The notes below the pieces were generated by a model. It had not been told where the DNA came from, made no database searches, and was given only the letters and a program-made list of their open reading frames with translations. Below are positions 46,963-55,858 of a DNA stretch of 64,000 bases, in pieces. The stretch covers positions 6,386,001 through 6,450,000 of the forward strand of contig NZ_CP109479.1 of assembly GCF_036227485.1 (NCBI RefSeq), in the 5' to 3' direction. A program made the translations under genes and the position numbers. The DNA is from Streptomyces sp. NBC_01451. Its GTDB lineage: Bacteria > Actinomycetota > Actinomycetes > Streptomycetales > Streptomycetaceae. The number at the start of each line of letters is the position of its first letter. Positions within the stretch are counted from its first letter, which is position 1.

Positions 46963-48300
46963 TTACTTCGCCTGCGCGATGTCCGTGTCGATCTGCGCCG
47001 CCGCCTTCTTCAGGCCCGCCTTCAGGTCGGTGACCTTGCCGCTCTCGTAGTCGTAGCCGAGCTGCTGGATGGTGGTGAGGTAGACGCCGCCGTTGACCGA
47101 GGCGGGCGAGGTGGACGAGTCGGGGTTCGCGGCGATGTCGAGGAAGGTCTTGAAGCGCGGGTCGTACTTCAGCTTCGGGGACTTCAGCGCGGCGAGCGTG
47201 GAGGGCACGTTGTGGATCGCGTTGGAGAAGCCGACCACCGCGTCCGTGTCGGTGGTGATGTACTTGACCAGTTCCCAGGCCGCGTTCTGCTTCTTGCTGG
47301 TGGCGGCGATACCCGCGATGGTGCCGGTGATGTAGCCCTTGCCGTACTGGTCGGCCTGGTCGTCGGGCACGGGCAGCGGGGCGACGCCGATCTCGAAGTC
47401 GGGCTTCGCGTCGAGCGCCATGCCCAGGCGCCACTCGCCGTCCAGCTGCATGGCCACCTGGCCGGTCTGGAAGGGGTGCTTGGGGCCCCACTCGTCACCG
47501 AGTCCTGAGCGGTACTTCTCCAGCTTCTTGAAGCCGCCGAGGTCGTCGACGAGCTTCTTCTGCACGGCGAACGCGTCGGCGACGGCCGGGTCGGTGGCGA
47601 TCGTCGACTTGCCTGCCTTGTCGAAGTACGTCGGCCCGAACTGGCCCATGTAGTGCTCGGTGGTCGTCTCCCAGCCGTGGTAGTTCGGCATGAAGCCGAG
47701 CTGGGAGTAGGTGTCGCCCTTGGCGATGGTCAGCTTCTTGGCGTCGGTCTCGAACTCGGACCAGGTCTTGGGCGGGCTGGTGATCCCGGCCGCCTTGAAG
47801 GCGGTCTTGTTGTAGTAGAGGCCGTAGGCGTCGCCGAGCAGCGGGACGGCGCAGCGGTTGCCGTCGTACTGGGTGTACTCGCTCATCGCCTTGGGGAAGG
47901 TCGTCGCCGGGTCGATGCCCGACTTCTCGAAGAGCGGGTTGAGGTCGACGAGCGCGCCCGACGAGCAGAACTTGCCGACGCCGTTGGTGGTGAACGACGA
48001 GATCACGTCGGGTGCCTTGCTGCCGCCCGCGCGCAGCGCCTGGTTGATCTTGTCGTCGGTCATGTTGCCGACGATGTTCACGTGGATGTTGGGGTGGGCC
48101 TTCTCGAAGCCGACGATCAGCGCCTTCACGCCCGCCACCTCGTTCGGCGCGCTCCAGGCGTGCCAGAAGGTGATGGTCGTGTCCTTGGAGGCGTCGTCGG
48201 TGGCGCCCGACGACGACTGGCCCGTACAGGCCGTGGCGAGGAGCGCCGTCGAGGCGGACACGGCGAGTGCGGCGGCGACTTTTCTTGATATTCCGGGCAT
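46963..48300 (-). CDS. csnE: Lipoprotein sugar-binding protein (CsnE-like)
   Basis: 445 residues. The lipoprotein signal has the lipobox LLATAC, with the acylated Cys at about residue 25. An SBP_bac_1 fold follows, including TTITFWHAWSAPNE and the Trp/Tyr-rich ligand region (MPNYHGWETTTEHYMG). It should bind glucosamine oligosaccharides outside the membrane. It starts 72 nt after the csnR stop, on the same strand. Confidence 0.92.
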   Translation of the reverse strand: MPGISRKVAAALAVSASTALLATACTGQSSSGATDDASKDTTITFWHAWSAPNEVAGVKALIVGFEKAHPNIHVNIVGNMTDDKINQALRAGGSKAPDVISSFTTNGVGKFCSSGALVDLNPLFEKSGIDPATTFPKAMSEYTQYDGNRCAVPLLGDAYGLYYNKTAFKAAGITSPPKTWSEFETDAKKLTIAKGDTYSQLGFMPNYHGWETTTEHYMGQFGPTYFDKAGKSTIATDPAVADAFAVQKKLVDDLGGFKKLEKYRSGLGDEWGPKHPFQTGQVAMQLDGEWRLGMALDAKPDFEIGVAPLPVPDDQADQYGKGYITGTIAGIAATSKKQNAAWELVKYITTDTDAVVGFSNAIHNVPSTLAALKSPKLKYDPRFKTFLDIAANPDSSTSPASVNGGVYLTTIQQLGYDYESGKVTDLKAGLKKAAAQIDTDIAQAK

Positions 48301-48372
48301 GGCGAGGTCTCCCAGGGAAGGGCGAAGCAGGGCACGGGACTGGTGAGGGGTGAATCAGGAAGTGGGGGTGGT

Positions 48373-49584
48373 TCAGCGGGAGGTGTCGAAGACCTCGTCG
48401 CGGGTGGTCACGAGGGCGCTTTCCAGCGCGCCCCGCAGCACGGGGTGTTCGCGTACGTCGCCCACGACCAGCCGGGGCCGGGCCGCGGCCAGTTCCTCCA
48501 GCTCGGCCTGGACCAGACCGCGCAGGGGTTCGCCGCCCGCGGTGAGGGAGGCGCCGCTGAGGACGACGAGTTCGGGGTCGAGGACGGAGACGAGCGAGGC
48601 CAGGCCGGTGGCCAGGCCTGTCGCGTACGTTTCGAGGAGCCGCCGGTGGGGCCCCGCGTTGATGTCGGCGGCCTGACCGACGAGGGCTGCGGCGACCTCG
48701 GCGTACGGGCCGTTCGGGACCGGGCTGATGCCCAGCTCGCGGGCGAGCCGGGGGATGACCTGCGAACCGGCCAGCTCCTGGTAGCCGCCGCTGCCCGCCC
48801 TGCTGACCTGCCGGACGAGGGGTGTGCCCGGCACGGGCAGGAAGCCGACCTCGCCGGCGCCGCCGGTCCAGCCGCGGTGCAGCCGGCCGCCGAGGACGAG
48901 CGCGGCACCGAGTCCGCCCTCGTTCCAGAGCAGTACGAAGTCGTCGTGCCCTCTGGCCGCGCCGAGCCGTTGTTCGGCGATGGCGACGAGGTTCACGTCG
49001 TTCTCGTACTCCACCGGCATCGGCAGCGCGGCGGCGAGTTCGTCGAGGAGGGCGGGGGAGTGCCAGCCCGGGAGGTGGGAGGCGTAGCGCAGCCGGCCGG
49101 TGCCCGGGTCGAAGGCGCCCGGCGTTCCGATGACCAGCCGCCTGAGGTCGGCCCGGGCCAGTCCGGCCGCCTTGACGGCGCCGTCCAGGGCGTCGGTGAC
49201 CTGTTGGACGACGGGCCTGGCGGGGCGTTTGCCGGGGGTGGGCAGCGCGTATTCGCCCACGGTCCGGCCGGTGATGTCGGCGACCGCGGCGAGGACGCGT
49301 TCGGGGGTGACGTCGAGCCCGGCGGCGTACGCGGCGGTCGCGTTGACCTCGTACAGCTGGGCGTTGGGGCCGGGTCGGCCCTCGGTGGTGCCGGTCGCCA
49401 GGACCAGTCCCGCCGCTTCCAGGCGGGCGAGGAGCTGTGAGGCGGTCGGCTTGGAGAGACCGGTGAGTTTGCCGATCCGGGTGCGGGACAGGGGCCCGTG
49501 CTCCAGGAGGAGGTCCAGGGCGGCCCGGTCGTTCATGGCGCGCAGGACGCGAGGGGTGCCGGGCGTGCCTGCGGTTCCTGCCAT
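48373..49584 (-). CDS. csnR: ROK-family regulator (CsnR-like) of the chitosan locus
   Basis: 403 residues. The N-terminal winged helix contains LSRTRIGKLTGLSKPTASQLLARLEAAGL. The ROK domain has VIGTPGAFDPGTGRLRYASHLPGW and GAGEVGFLPVPG but lacks the classical kinase Cys-rich motif, as regulators do. CsnR represses chitosanase and csn uptake genes and is released by glucosamine oligomers. The ATG at 49584 was chosen; the frame extends upstream without a better start. It heads the operon csnR-csnEFGHK. Confidence 0.92.
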   Translation of the reverse strand: MAGTAGTPGTPRVLRAMNDRAALDLLLEHGPLSRTRIGKLTGLSKPTASQLLARLEAAGLVLATGTTEGRPGPNAQLYEVNATAAYAAGLDVTPERVLAAVADITGRTVGEYALPTPGKRPARPVVQQVTDALDGAVKAAGLARADLRRLVIGTPGAFDPGTGRLRYASHLPGWHSPALLDELAAALPMPVEYENDVNLVAIAEQRLGAARGHDDFVLLWNEGGLGAALVLGGRLHRGWTGGAGEVGFLPVPGTPLVRQVSRAGSGGYQELAGSQVIPRLARELGISPVPNGPYAEVAAALVGQAADINAGPHRRLLETYATGLATGLASLVSVLDPELVVLSGASLTAGGEPLRGLVQAELEELAAARPRLVVGDVREHPVLRGALESALVTTRDEVFDTSR

Positions 49585-49637
49585 GGGTGACTGCACCTGC
49601 CTTTCCGGGTCCAGCTTTTCACAACCGTGATGACTGT

Positions 49638-49652
49638 TAGGAAGGTTTCCTA
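49638..49652. promoter_or_regulatory. Candidate CsnR operator
   Basis: TAGGAA-GGT-TTCCTA is a perfect 6-bp inverted repeat with a 3-nt spacer, 53 nt upstream of the csnR start, where an autoregulatory ROK site is expected. No second copy was seen in the 72-nt csnR-csnE gap, so the operon may be controlled from this single site. Confidence 0.6.
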
Positions 49653-49705
49653 TCGGATGGCGAGAAGATAGAACCGGACCAAGGGGGACGTCAAGGGGCA
49701 ATGAG

Positions 49706-49740
49706 AGAGGCGGCGCCCCCGAATCGGGGACGCCGCCTCT
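49706..49740 (-). terminator. Terminator of the mscS-like gene
   Basis: AGAGGCGGCG (49706-49715) and CGCCGCCTCT (49731-49740) form a perfect 10-bp stem with an inner CCCC/GGGG, 50 nt downstream of the stop at 49793 on the minus strand. Confidence 0.8.
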
Positions 49741-49792
49741 GTCGTAAGCCTGTTTCGTGACTCGTGACCGGCAGGACAGGGCCGGACAGGAC

Positions 49793-50902
49793 CTACCGGA
49801 CAGGCCGCGCCGGTGCGATCGGGGAGGCCGCCTCCGCCTGGGGGGAGGCGGAGTTGGAGTACACCGAGGGGGGCGCGACCGCTGCCGTCGGGTCCGGGGT
49901 CTCCTCCTCCGGGATGACCGTGGTGCCGCCGACGATGCGGATGCCCACCGCGTCCAGGGCCCGCTTGACCCGCCAGCGCAGCTCGCGCTCCACCGTCAGG
50001 GACTTGCCCGGCATCGTCTTCGCCGTGAGGCGGATCACCATCGAGTCCAGGAGGACGCTGTCCAGGCCCAGGCTCTCGATCGGGCCCCACAGCAGCTCGT
50101 TCCAGGGCTCTTCCCGGCTCATGTTCTCGCTGACCTCGGCGAGCGTCGCCTTCAGCTGGTCCAGGTCCACGTCCGCGCGGACGGTCACGTCGACGCCGGC
50201 CGTCGCCCAGCCCTGGGAGAGGTTGCCGATGCGCTTGACCTCGCCGTTGCGGACGTACCAGATCTCACCCTGGTCGCCGCGCAGCTTCGTCACGCGCAGG
50301 CCCACCTCGATCACCTCGCCCGAGGCCACCCCCGCGTCGATCGTGTCGCCGACGCCGTACTGGTCCTCCAGGATCATGAACACGCCGGAGAGGAAGTCCG
50401 TCACCAGGTTGCGGGCGCCGAAACCGATCGCCACGCCCGCGACACCGGCGGAGGCCAGCAGCGGCGCGAGATTGATCTGGAACGCGGAGAGGACCATCAG
50501 GGCCGCGGTGCCCAGGATGATGAAGCTCGCCACCGAGCGCAGCACGGAGCCGATCGCCTGGGAGCGCTGGCGGCGCCGCTCGACGTTGACCAGCAGGCTG
50601 CCCAGCGCCGTGCCGCCGGCCGGGCCGTCGGCCGCCTGGACCGTGCGGTTCATGCGGTCTATCAGCTTGGTGATCGCCCGCCGGACCGCCACTCTCAGCG
50701 CCACCGCGATCACCAGGATCAGCAGGACCTTGAGGCCGATCGCCAGCCAGGTGGACCAGTTCTGCTCGACCCAGCTGGCGGCGTTCGTCGCGCTCTCCTG
50801 GGCGTCCTGGAGCGACGGGACCAGTGCGGTCGGTGACTCCGAGGGAGTCGGCGACGGCGACGGTGACGAACCGGCGGCCAGTAGGACGGCGGGCAAGGAC
50901 AC
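49793..50902 (-). CDS. Small-conductance mechanosensitive channel (MscS family)
   Basis: 369 residues. N-terminal helices at about 50-70 and 118-140 precede the pore helix with ASAGVAGVAIGFGARNLVTDFLSG. A beta domain follows, and a C-terminal Pro/Ala-rich tail is longer than usual. It releases solutes under osmotic shock. The GTG at 50902 has GGAGG 9 nt upstream. It is divergent from the HNH gene at 51240. The gap 50903-51239 holds the promoters, with no other gene seen. Confidence 0.92.
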   Translation of the reverse strand: MSLPAVLLAAGSSPSPSPTPSESPTALVPSLQDAQESATNAASWVEQNWSTWLAIGLKVLLILVIAVALRVAVRRAITKLIDRMNRTVQAADGPAGGTALGSLLVNVERRRQRSQAIGSVLRSVASFIILGTAALMVLSAFQINLAPLLASAGVAGVAIGFGARNLVTDFLSGVFMILEDQYGVGDTIDAGVASGEVIEVGLRVTKLRGDQGEIWYVRNGEVKRIGNLSQGWATAGVDVTVRADVDLDQLKATLAEVSENMSREEPWNELLWGPIESLGLDSVLLDSMVIRLTAKTMPGKSLTVERELRWRVKRALDAVGIRIVGGTTVIPEEETPDPTAAVAPPSVYSNSASPQAEAASPIAPARPVR

Positions 50903-51239
50903 GGTGGGGTACCTCCAGAGCGGCCTGCCCCCGGTACGGATGGTTACGGCGGTCGGCTCGACGGTGAGCTCGTCATTCAGGTCACGGAAAGGTCACCGGA
51001 AGGGCAGATCCACCACACTAACGGGGCAACGTGAGCGGATCGGCGCCATGTTCGAGGGAGAGACCGTGCTCACCTGGGGATGAAGAGGGTGTGGTCCCGG
51101 GTCATGAACGCAAGGTGTGGTCGAAAACACTCCCAGCCCGTTACCGGGACGTGGTGGCGCTGCCGCCGGGCGAGAGGGGAGACTGGCTGCAGATCGTCCC
51201 GGCGCGAGCCACGTGCCGCCGACGCCCAAGGAGGCATCC

Positions 51240-51776
51240 GTGCCGCATGTCCTGGTACTCAACGCGTCGTACGAGCCACTCGGCGTCGTACCGCTCCGCC
51301 GCGCGCTCGTCCTCGTCCTGGAGAACAAGGCTGTCTCCCTGGAGGAGTCGGGCGCCTTCATGCACAGCGCGACCGTTACTGTCCCCGCACCCAGCGTGGT
51401 CCGGCTGAAGAGGTTCGTACGGGTCCCTTACCGGGGGCCCGTTCCACTGACCCGTAGGGCACTGTTCGCCCGCGACGGCGGCCGGTGCATGTACTGCGGC
51501 GCCGCCGCAACCAGCGTCGATCACGTCATCCCGCGCTCCCGCGGCGGTCAGCACCGCTGGGACAACGTGGTGGCGTCGTGCCGTCGCTGCAACCACACCA
51601 AGGCCGATCGCCATCTCTTCGAGATCGGCTGGCGGCTGCGCCACAAACCCGCCCCGCCCACTGGTCTCGCCTGGCGCATCATCGGCACCGGACACCGGGA
51701 CCCGCGCTGGCTGCCGTACCTGCAGCCGTACGGTGCCGACGACGCGATGGCCCGGATCGACGGCATCTCAGCCTGA
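51240..51776 (+). CDS. HNH endonuclease (McrA-like)
   Basis: 178 residues. After an N-terminal beta domain (VLVLNASYEPLGVVPLRRA), a zinc/HNH module contains RDGGRCMYCG, DHVIPRSRGG and CRRCNHTKADR, with the CxxC...CxxC pair and catalytic His-Asn-His. It is a widely conserved actinobacterial nuclease. The GTG at 51240 has AAGGAGG 5 nt upstream. Confidence 0.93.
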   Translation: MPHVLVLNASYEPLGVVPLRRALVLVLENKAVSLEESGAFMHSATVTVPAPSVVRLKRFVRVPYRGPVPLTRRALFARDGGRCMYCGAAATSVDHVIPRSRGGQHRWDNVVASCRRCNHTKADRHLFEIGWRLRHKPAPPTGLAWRIIGTGHRDPRWLPYLQPYGADDAMARIDGISA

Positions 51777-51870
51777 CATCCGGGCTTTCGTATACCTGAA
51801 TACGACCTGAATACGGCCTGAATACGGAGCACGCGAACACCTGTACGGATTTTCTGTACGGCACGGATGC

Positions 51871-51909
51871 GATCCGGCCCCGGGGACCCCCGTTCCCCGG
51901 GGCCGGATC
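51871..51909. terminator. Bidirectional terminator
   Basis: A perfect 16-bp stem (51871-51886 with 51894-51909) and 7-nt loop, between the HNH gene ending at 51776 and the minus-strand fragment ending at 51926. Confidence 0.85.
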
Positions 51910-51925
51910 ACTCATGCCCGGCCCC

Positions 51926-52170
51926 TCACACGTACCGCAGCTCCGCCGGACGCACCGAACGGCGCAGCAGCGGCAGTGACGTGGCCGCGGCCAGCAGACA
52001 GCACGTGTACACCGCCGGCGGCACCAGCAGCGCCGTGTACGGCACGGAGCGGCTGCCGTCGTGGGCGATTCCCGCGAACCAGCCGCCGATCAGCAGTCCC
52101 CCGCCACCCGCCAGCAGCACCGCCGGCGCCAGCGGCAGAGCCGTCTCCAGAAGCAGCGCCCGACCGAGGA
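51926..52170 (-). pseudogene. C-terminal remnant of an FtsX-like ABC permease
   Basis: The minus-strand frame ends in LLLETALPLAPAVLLAGGGG and LPLLRRSVRPAELRYV, the last two helices of FtsX/MacB-type permeases. The sequence before about 52170 is not permease-like, so the N-terminal part is gone. It is either a pseudogene or the 3' end of a deleted gene. 52171-52422 holds nothing else. Confidence 0.55.
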
Positions 52171-52422
52171 CCGGGGCGGTCCCGTACCCGCCGAACGTGC
52201 CCTGCGCGAGGAGGCCCACGAACGGGCAGTGCCCGGGCGGGGAGCGGTGGATGGCGGGAATGTGGTGGACCTCGGCCGGTGGGCGGTGGAAGAAACGCGG
52301 GATGGGAGCGGCGGTACCGTGGTTCGTCCGTTCACCTACGTCTGCGGTCGCGCCCAATGGGTAGGCCTGCGAAAGAAACCCGCCAACCGCCGTCTGCCGT
52401 CGTGCGCGACAAGGAGGCCTCC

Positions 52423-52638
52423 GTGGCCGTACCGGCCCACATCTTCAGCGCCGAGAGCGCCGCCGCCGAGGCGCCGCTCACCAGCGAGCCGCCGCTGCCC
52501 GCCGCCGAGCCCCTCACCAGCGAGCCGCCGCTCGCCGACACCGAGGCCATGACGAGCGAGCACGCCGACGCCGAGGCGGACCCCACAGGGCTGTACGAGG
52601 GTCCGGTCCCGGCGCTGTCGGACCTCGCGGGGCTGTAG
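52423..52638 (+). CDS. Small repeat-containing hypothetical protein upstream of malQ
   Basis: 71 residues, acidic and Ala/Pro/Glu-rich, with two copies of LTSEPPL and a related MTSEHA unit. It has no membrane segment or Cys. The GTG at 52423 has a perfect AAGGAGG 5 nt upstream, so it is probably translated. Its stop TAG directly abuts the malQ ATG, suggesting coupling. The function is unknown; a short regulatory or precursor-type peptide is possible. Confidence 0.6.
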   Translation: MAVPAHIFSAESAAAEAPLTSEPPLPAAEPLTSEPPLADTEAMTSEHADAEADPTGLYEGPVPALSDLAGL

Positions 52639-54768
52639 ATGTCCGTACACGGGCCGGCCGAACCCGCCGGCGGTCACGAGAGCGGGGAGAGCCGGGCCGG
52701 GGAACGGCTCGCGCTCGCCCGGCTCGCCGAGCTGCACGGCGTCGCCCCCTCCTTCAGCCCCTCCCCGGACCGGACGGTCGCCGCCTCCGACTCCGCGCTC
52801 GTCGCCGTACTGGCCGCGCTCGGCGTCGACGCCACGACCCCCGAGGCCGTCCGGGGCGCCCTCGCCGCCCGGGAACGGGAACTGGCGGCTCGGCTCCTGC
52901 CGCCCACGGTGGTGTGCGGCGCCGACGGTACGGCGAACGCGCTCGCCGCACTGCCCGAGGGCACGCGTCTGCACATCAGCACCGAACAGGGCGAGACCTG
53001 CGACTCCGTCGACCGGCTCCCGGCCGGGGTGCACGAGCTGGAGGCCGTCGCGCCCGACGGCCGGACCGCCCGCGCCCACCTCGTCGTCGCCCCGGCCCGG
53101 CTGCCCACGCCCGCCGGACGCTCGTACGGCCTCCTCGTCCAGCTCTACTCCCTCCTCTCCCGGCGCTCCTGGGGCATGGGCGACCTCGGTGACCTCGGTG
53201 AGCTGAGCGCCTGGGCCGGGCGGACGCTCGGAGCCGGATTCGTGCAGGTCAACCCGTTGCACGCGGCCGTTCCCGGGGCGCCGACCGACCCGTCGCCGTA
53301 CCGGCCGTCCTCCCGTCGCTTCCCCGACCCCGTGCATCTGCGGATCGAGGACATCCCCGAGTTCGCGTACATCGGGGAGGCCGGGGGCCGTGAGCGGGTG
53401 CGCGGGCTGCTGGAGCGGGCCGGGCGGCTGCGGGAGGCCGTGCTGGACAAGGACGAGCTGATCGACCGGGACGCCGTGTGGGAACTCAAGCGCGAGGCCC
53501 TGGAGCTGGTGTGTGCCGTACCGCTCGGCCCCGGGCGGCAGGCCGCCTACTCCGACTTCCTCGCGCGGGCCGGTGAGGCGCTGGAGGACCACGCCACCTG
53601 GTGTGCGCTTGCCGAGGTGCACGGCTCGGAGTGGTCGCGCTGGCCGGCCGGACTCCAGGATCCCCGGTCGGCCGAAACCGCCCGCGCCCGGGGCGAGTTG
53701 ATGGACCGCGTCGACTTCCACTGCCGTCTCGCCTGGCTCACCGACACCCAGCTCGCCGACGCGCAGCGGACGGCACGCGACGCGGGCATGCCGGTCGGGA
53801 TCGTGCACGACCTCGCCGTCGGAGTGCACCCGGGGGGCGCCGACGCCTGGGTGCAGCAGGAGTACTTCGCGGCCGGCATGTCGGTCGGCGCGCCCCCGGA
53901 CGCGTTCAACGCGCGCGGCCAGGACTGGGGCCTGCCGCCCTGGAGACCGGACCGCCTGGCCGAGTCCGGCTACGCCCCGTACCGCCAGCTCCTGAGATCC
54001 CTCTTCGGTTACGCGGGCGCCCTGCGCATCGACCATGTCATGGGCCTCTTCCGGCTCTGGTGGGTGCCCCAGGGGCTCGCGCCGACGGAGGGGGCGTACG
54101 TCCGGTACGACGCCGAGGCCATGCTCGCCGTCCTCGCGCTGGAGGCCTCGCGGGCCGGGGCGGTCGTGATCGGCGAGGACCTGGGGACCGTGGAGCCGGG
54201 CGTGCGGGAGACGCTGCACGAACGCGGAGTGCTCGGCACGTCCGTGCTGTGGTTCGAACGGGACTGGAACGGCGACGGACGCCCCCTGCCCCCCGACCAC
54301 TGGCGCGCCGACTGCCTCGCCACCGTCACCACCCACGACCTGCCGCCGACGGCCGCCCGCCTCACCGGCGACCACGTCGAACTCCGCGACCGGCTGGGCC
54401 TGTTGACCAACCCGTTGGCGCAGGAGCGGGCCGAGGCCGCCGCCGACACGAACGAGTGGCTGACCCTGCTCGCCCGCCTCGGCCTCCTGAGGGGAGGTGG
54501 CGGCGGTCTCTCGGAGGTGGAGGAGGAGGCCGAGATCCAGGCCGTCCACCGCTATCTCCTGCGCACCCCGGCCCGCATGATCGGCGTCTGGCTGCCGGAC
54601 GGCGTCGGCGACCGCCGCCCGCAGAACCTGCCGGGTACGTGGAACCAGTACCCGAACTGGCGGCTGCCCATCGCCGACGCGGCGGGCAGGCCGATGACGC
54701 TGGAGGAACTGGCGGGATCGGCGCGGCTGCGGGCGCTGATGGAGGTGCTGCGGGAGGGGACACCCTGA
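52639..54768 (+). CDS. malQ: 4-alpha-glucanotransferase (GH77)
   Basis: 709 residues. An N-terminal extra domain (about 1-165) is followed by the GH77 barrel, starting at YGLLVQLYSLLSRRSWGMGDLGDL. The catalytic residues sit in LRIDHVMG (nucleophile Asp), VIGEDLGTV (acid/base Glu) and TTHDLPPTA (Asp). It transfers malto-oligosaccharide segments in glycogen and maltose metabolism. The ATG follows the small upstream gene without a gap. Confidence 0.94.
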   Translation: MSVHGPAEPAGGHESGESRAGERLALARLAELHGVAPSFSPSPDRTVAASDSALVAVLAALGVDATTPEAVRGALAARERELAARLLPPTVVCGADGTANALAALPEGTRLHISTEQGETCDSVDRLPAGVHELEAVAPDGRTARAHLVVAPARLPTPAGRSYGLLVQLYSLLSRRSWGMGDLGDLGELSAWAGRTLGAGFVQVNPLHAAVPGAPTDPSPYRPSSRRFPDPVHLRIEDIPEFAYIGEAGGRERVRGLLERAGRLREAVLDKDELIDRDAVWELKREALELVCAVPLGPGRQAAYSDFLARAGEALEDHATWCALAEVHGSEWSRWPAGLQDPRSAETARARGELMDRVDFHCRLAWLTDTQLADAQRTARDAGMPVGIVHDLAVGVHPGGADAWVQQEYFAAGMSVGAPPDAFNARGQDWGLPPWRPDRLAESGYAPYRQLLRSLFGYAGALRIDHVMGLFRLWWVPQGLAPTEGAYVRYDAEAMLAVLALEASRAGAVVIGEDLGTVEPGVRETLHERGVLGTSVLWFERDWNGDGRPLPPDHWRADCLATVTTHDLPPTAARLTGDHVELRDRLGLLTNPLAQERAEAAADTNEWLTLLARLGLLRGGGGGLSEVEEEAEIQAVHRYLLRTPARMIGVWLPDGVGDRRPQNLPGTWNQYPNWRLPIADAAGRPMTLEELAGSARLRALMEVLREGTP

Positions 54769-54876
54769 GCGTTCCCCCGGCGCCGGCGGGTGCGCCGGGC
54801 CCTTCGCGGGGCGCCCGCACCCCTCATACGGCACCCCGGGCGCGCGGCCCCGCCGGGCGTTCGCTACTTTTGCACC

Positions 54877-55140
54877 GTGGACAAGACGAACGCCCTGCGC
54901 GCCGGTGCCCTGGTCGCCGGTACGACGCTGATGATGCTGCTCATGACGTCTCCCGCGCTCGCGCTCACCCGCGACGACGGTGACGACCCCGGCCATGGCC
55001 TGAGCGTCATCGAGACGCTGGGTCTCTATGTCGTTGCTCCCATCGGCCTGTTCGCGGTCATCGCGGGCCTGGTGATGGTCCTGGACAAGTCCTCCGACCG
55101 CGCCCCGAAGGCCGCCAAGCCCGCCAAGGCGAAGGCCTGA
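54877..55140 (+). CDS. Small secreted/membrane protein
   Basis: 87 residues with two hydrophobic segments (about 8-28, 50-68) and a Lys/Ala-rich tail KAAKPAKAKA. The first segment may be a signal anchor. The start is GTG at 54877 with no ribosome binding site. A TACTTT hexamer ends 6 nt before it, consistent with leaderless transcription from a -10 element. Confidence 0.65.
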   Translation: MDKTNALRAGALVAGTTLMMLLMTSPALALTRDDGDDPGHGLSVIETLGLYVVAPIGLFAVIAGLVMVLDKSSDRAPKAAKPAKAKA

Positions 55141-55174
55141 CCTACCGGGCCACCGCCTGACCCGACCTCTCGTT

Positions 55175-55228
55175 CCGAGGGCGCCGTTCCCGTCCCGCCA
55201 GTCATGGGGCCGGGAACGGCGCCCTCGG
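55175..55228. terminator. Bidirectional terminator
   Basis: An 18-nt perfect inverted repeat: CCGAGGGCGCCGTTCCCG (55175-55192) and its complement at 55211-55228, with an 18-nt loop. It sits between the small membrane protein gene and the convergent marR-like gene. Confidence 0.85.
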
Positions 55229-55235
55229 CGTGTTC

Positions 55236-55745
55236 TCAGCCCTCCGTCGCCGCCAGCAGCTCCCGCAGCAGGTCGGCCAGTTGGCCGGCCTTCCCGGCGT
55301 CGAGGGCGGCCAGGGCCTCCGTCTGGGCGGCGACGCCGACGCCGACGGCTGCGTCGATACGGCTCAGTCCCTCCTCGGTGAGAGTGACCTGGAGGCCCCG
55401 CCGGTCGTGCGGGTCGGGGGAGCGCCGCAGCAGCCCGGCCCGCTCCAGCTTGTCGAGGCGGCCGGTCATCCCGCCGGTGGTCAGCATCAGCGTCGACGAC
55501 AGCTGACGCGGCGAGAGCGTGTACGGCTCGCCGGCCCGGCGCAGGGTCGCGAGTACGTCGAACTCGCCGCGCGCGATCCCGAAGCGCGCGTACGCCTCCT
55601 CCAGCCGGTCGCCCATCGCGCGCGAGAGCCGGTAGACACGGCCGAAGATCTCCATGGCCGTGGTGTCGAGGTCGGGCCGTACCACCGCCCACTGGTCGAT
55701 GATCGCGTCGACGGGGTCCCTGTGCTGCGGCGGCTGTGCACTCAT
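55236..55745 (-). CDS. MarR-family regulator
   Basis: 169 residues with the winged helix LSSTLMLTTGGMTGRLDKLE and DRRGLQVTLTEEG wing. It is divergent from the EamA gene with 113 nt between them, a region containing nested palindromes. It likely represses the transporter and itself. Confidence 0.93.
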   Translation of the reverse strand: MSAQPPQHRDPVDAIIDQWAVVRPDLDTTAMEIFGRVYRLSRAMGDRLEEAYARFGIARGEFDVLATLRRAGEPYTLSPRQLSSTLMLTTGGMTGRLDKLERAGLLRRSPDPHDRRGLQVTLTEEGLSRIDAAVGVGVAAQTEALAALDAGKAGQLADLLRELLAATEG

Positions 55746-55790
55746 GCGCCGAGTATCGCCGAATACCGGGCCGAAGGGTCACTTACGAGA

Positions 55791-55829
55791 AAGTAGCTTG
55801 ACGGTAAGTCGCTTAGCGCTAAGCTACTT
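55791..55829. promoter_or_regulatory. MarR operator palindromes
   Basis: The outer repeat AAGTAGCTT (55791-55799) and AAGCTACTT (55821-55829) flank a perfect 14-bp palindrome GCTTAGCGCTAAGC (55811-55824), sharing its right arm. The site lies midway between the marR-like and EamA start codons. Confidence 0.8.
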
Positions 55830-55858
55830 ACTGCCGACCTACCTCGAAGGGCGCAGCC

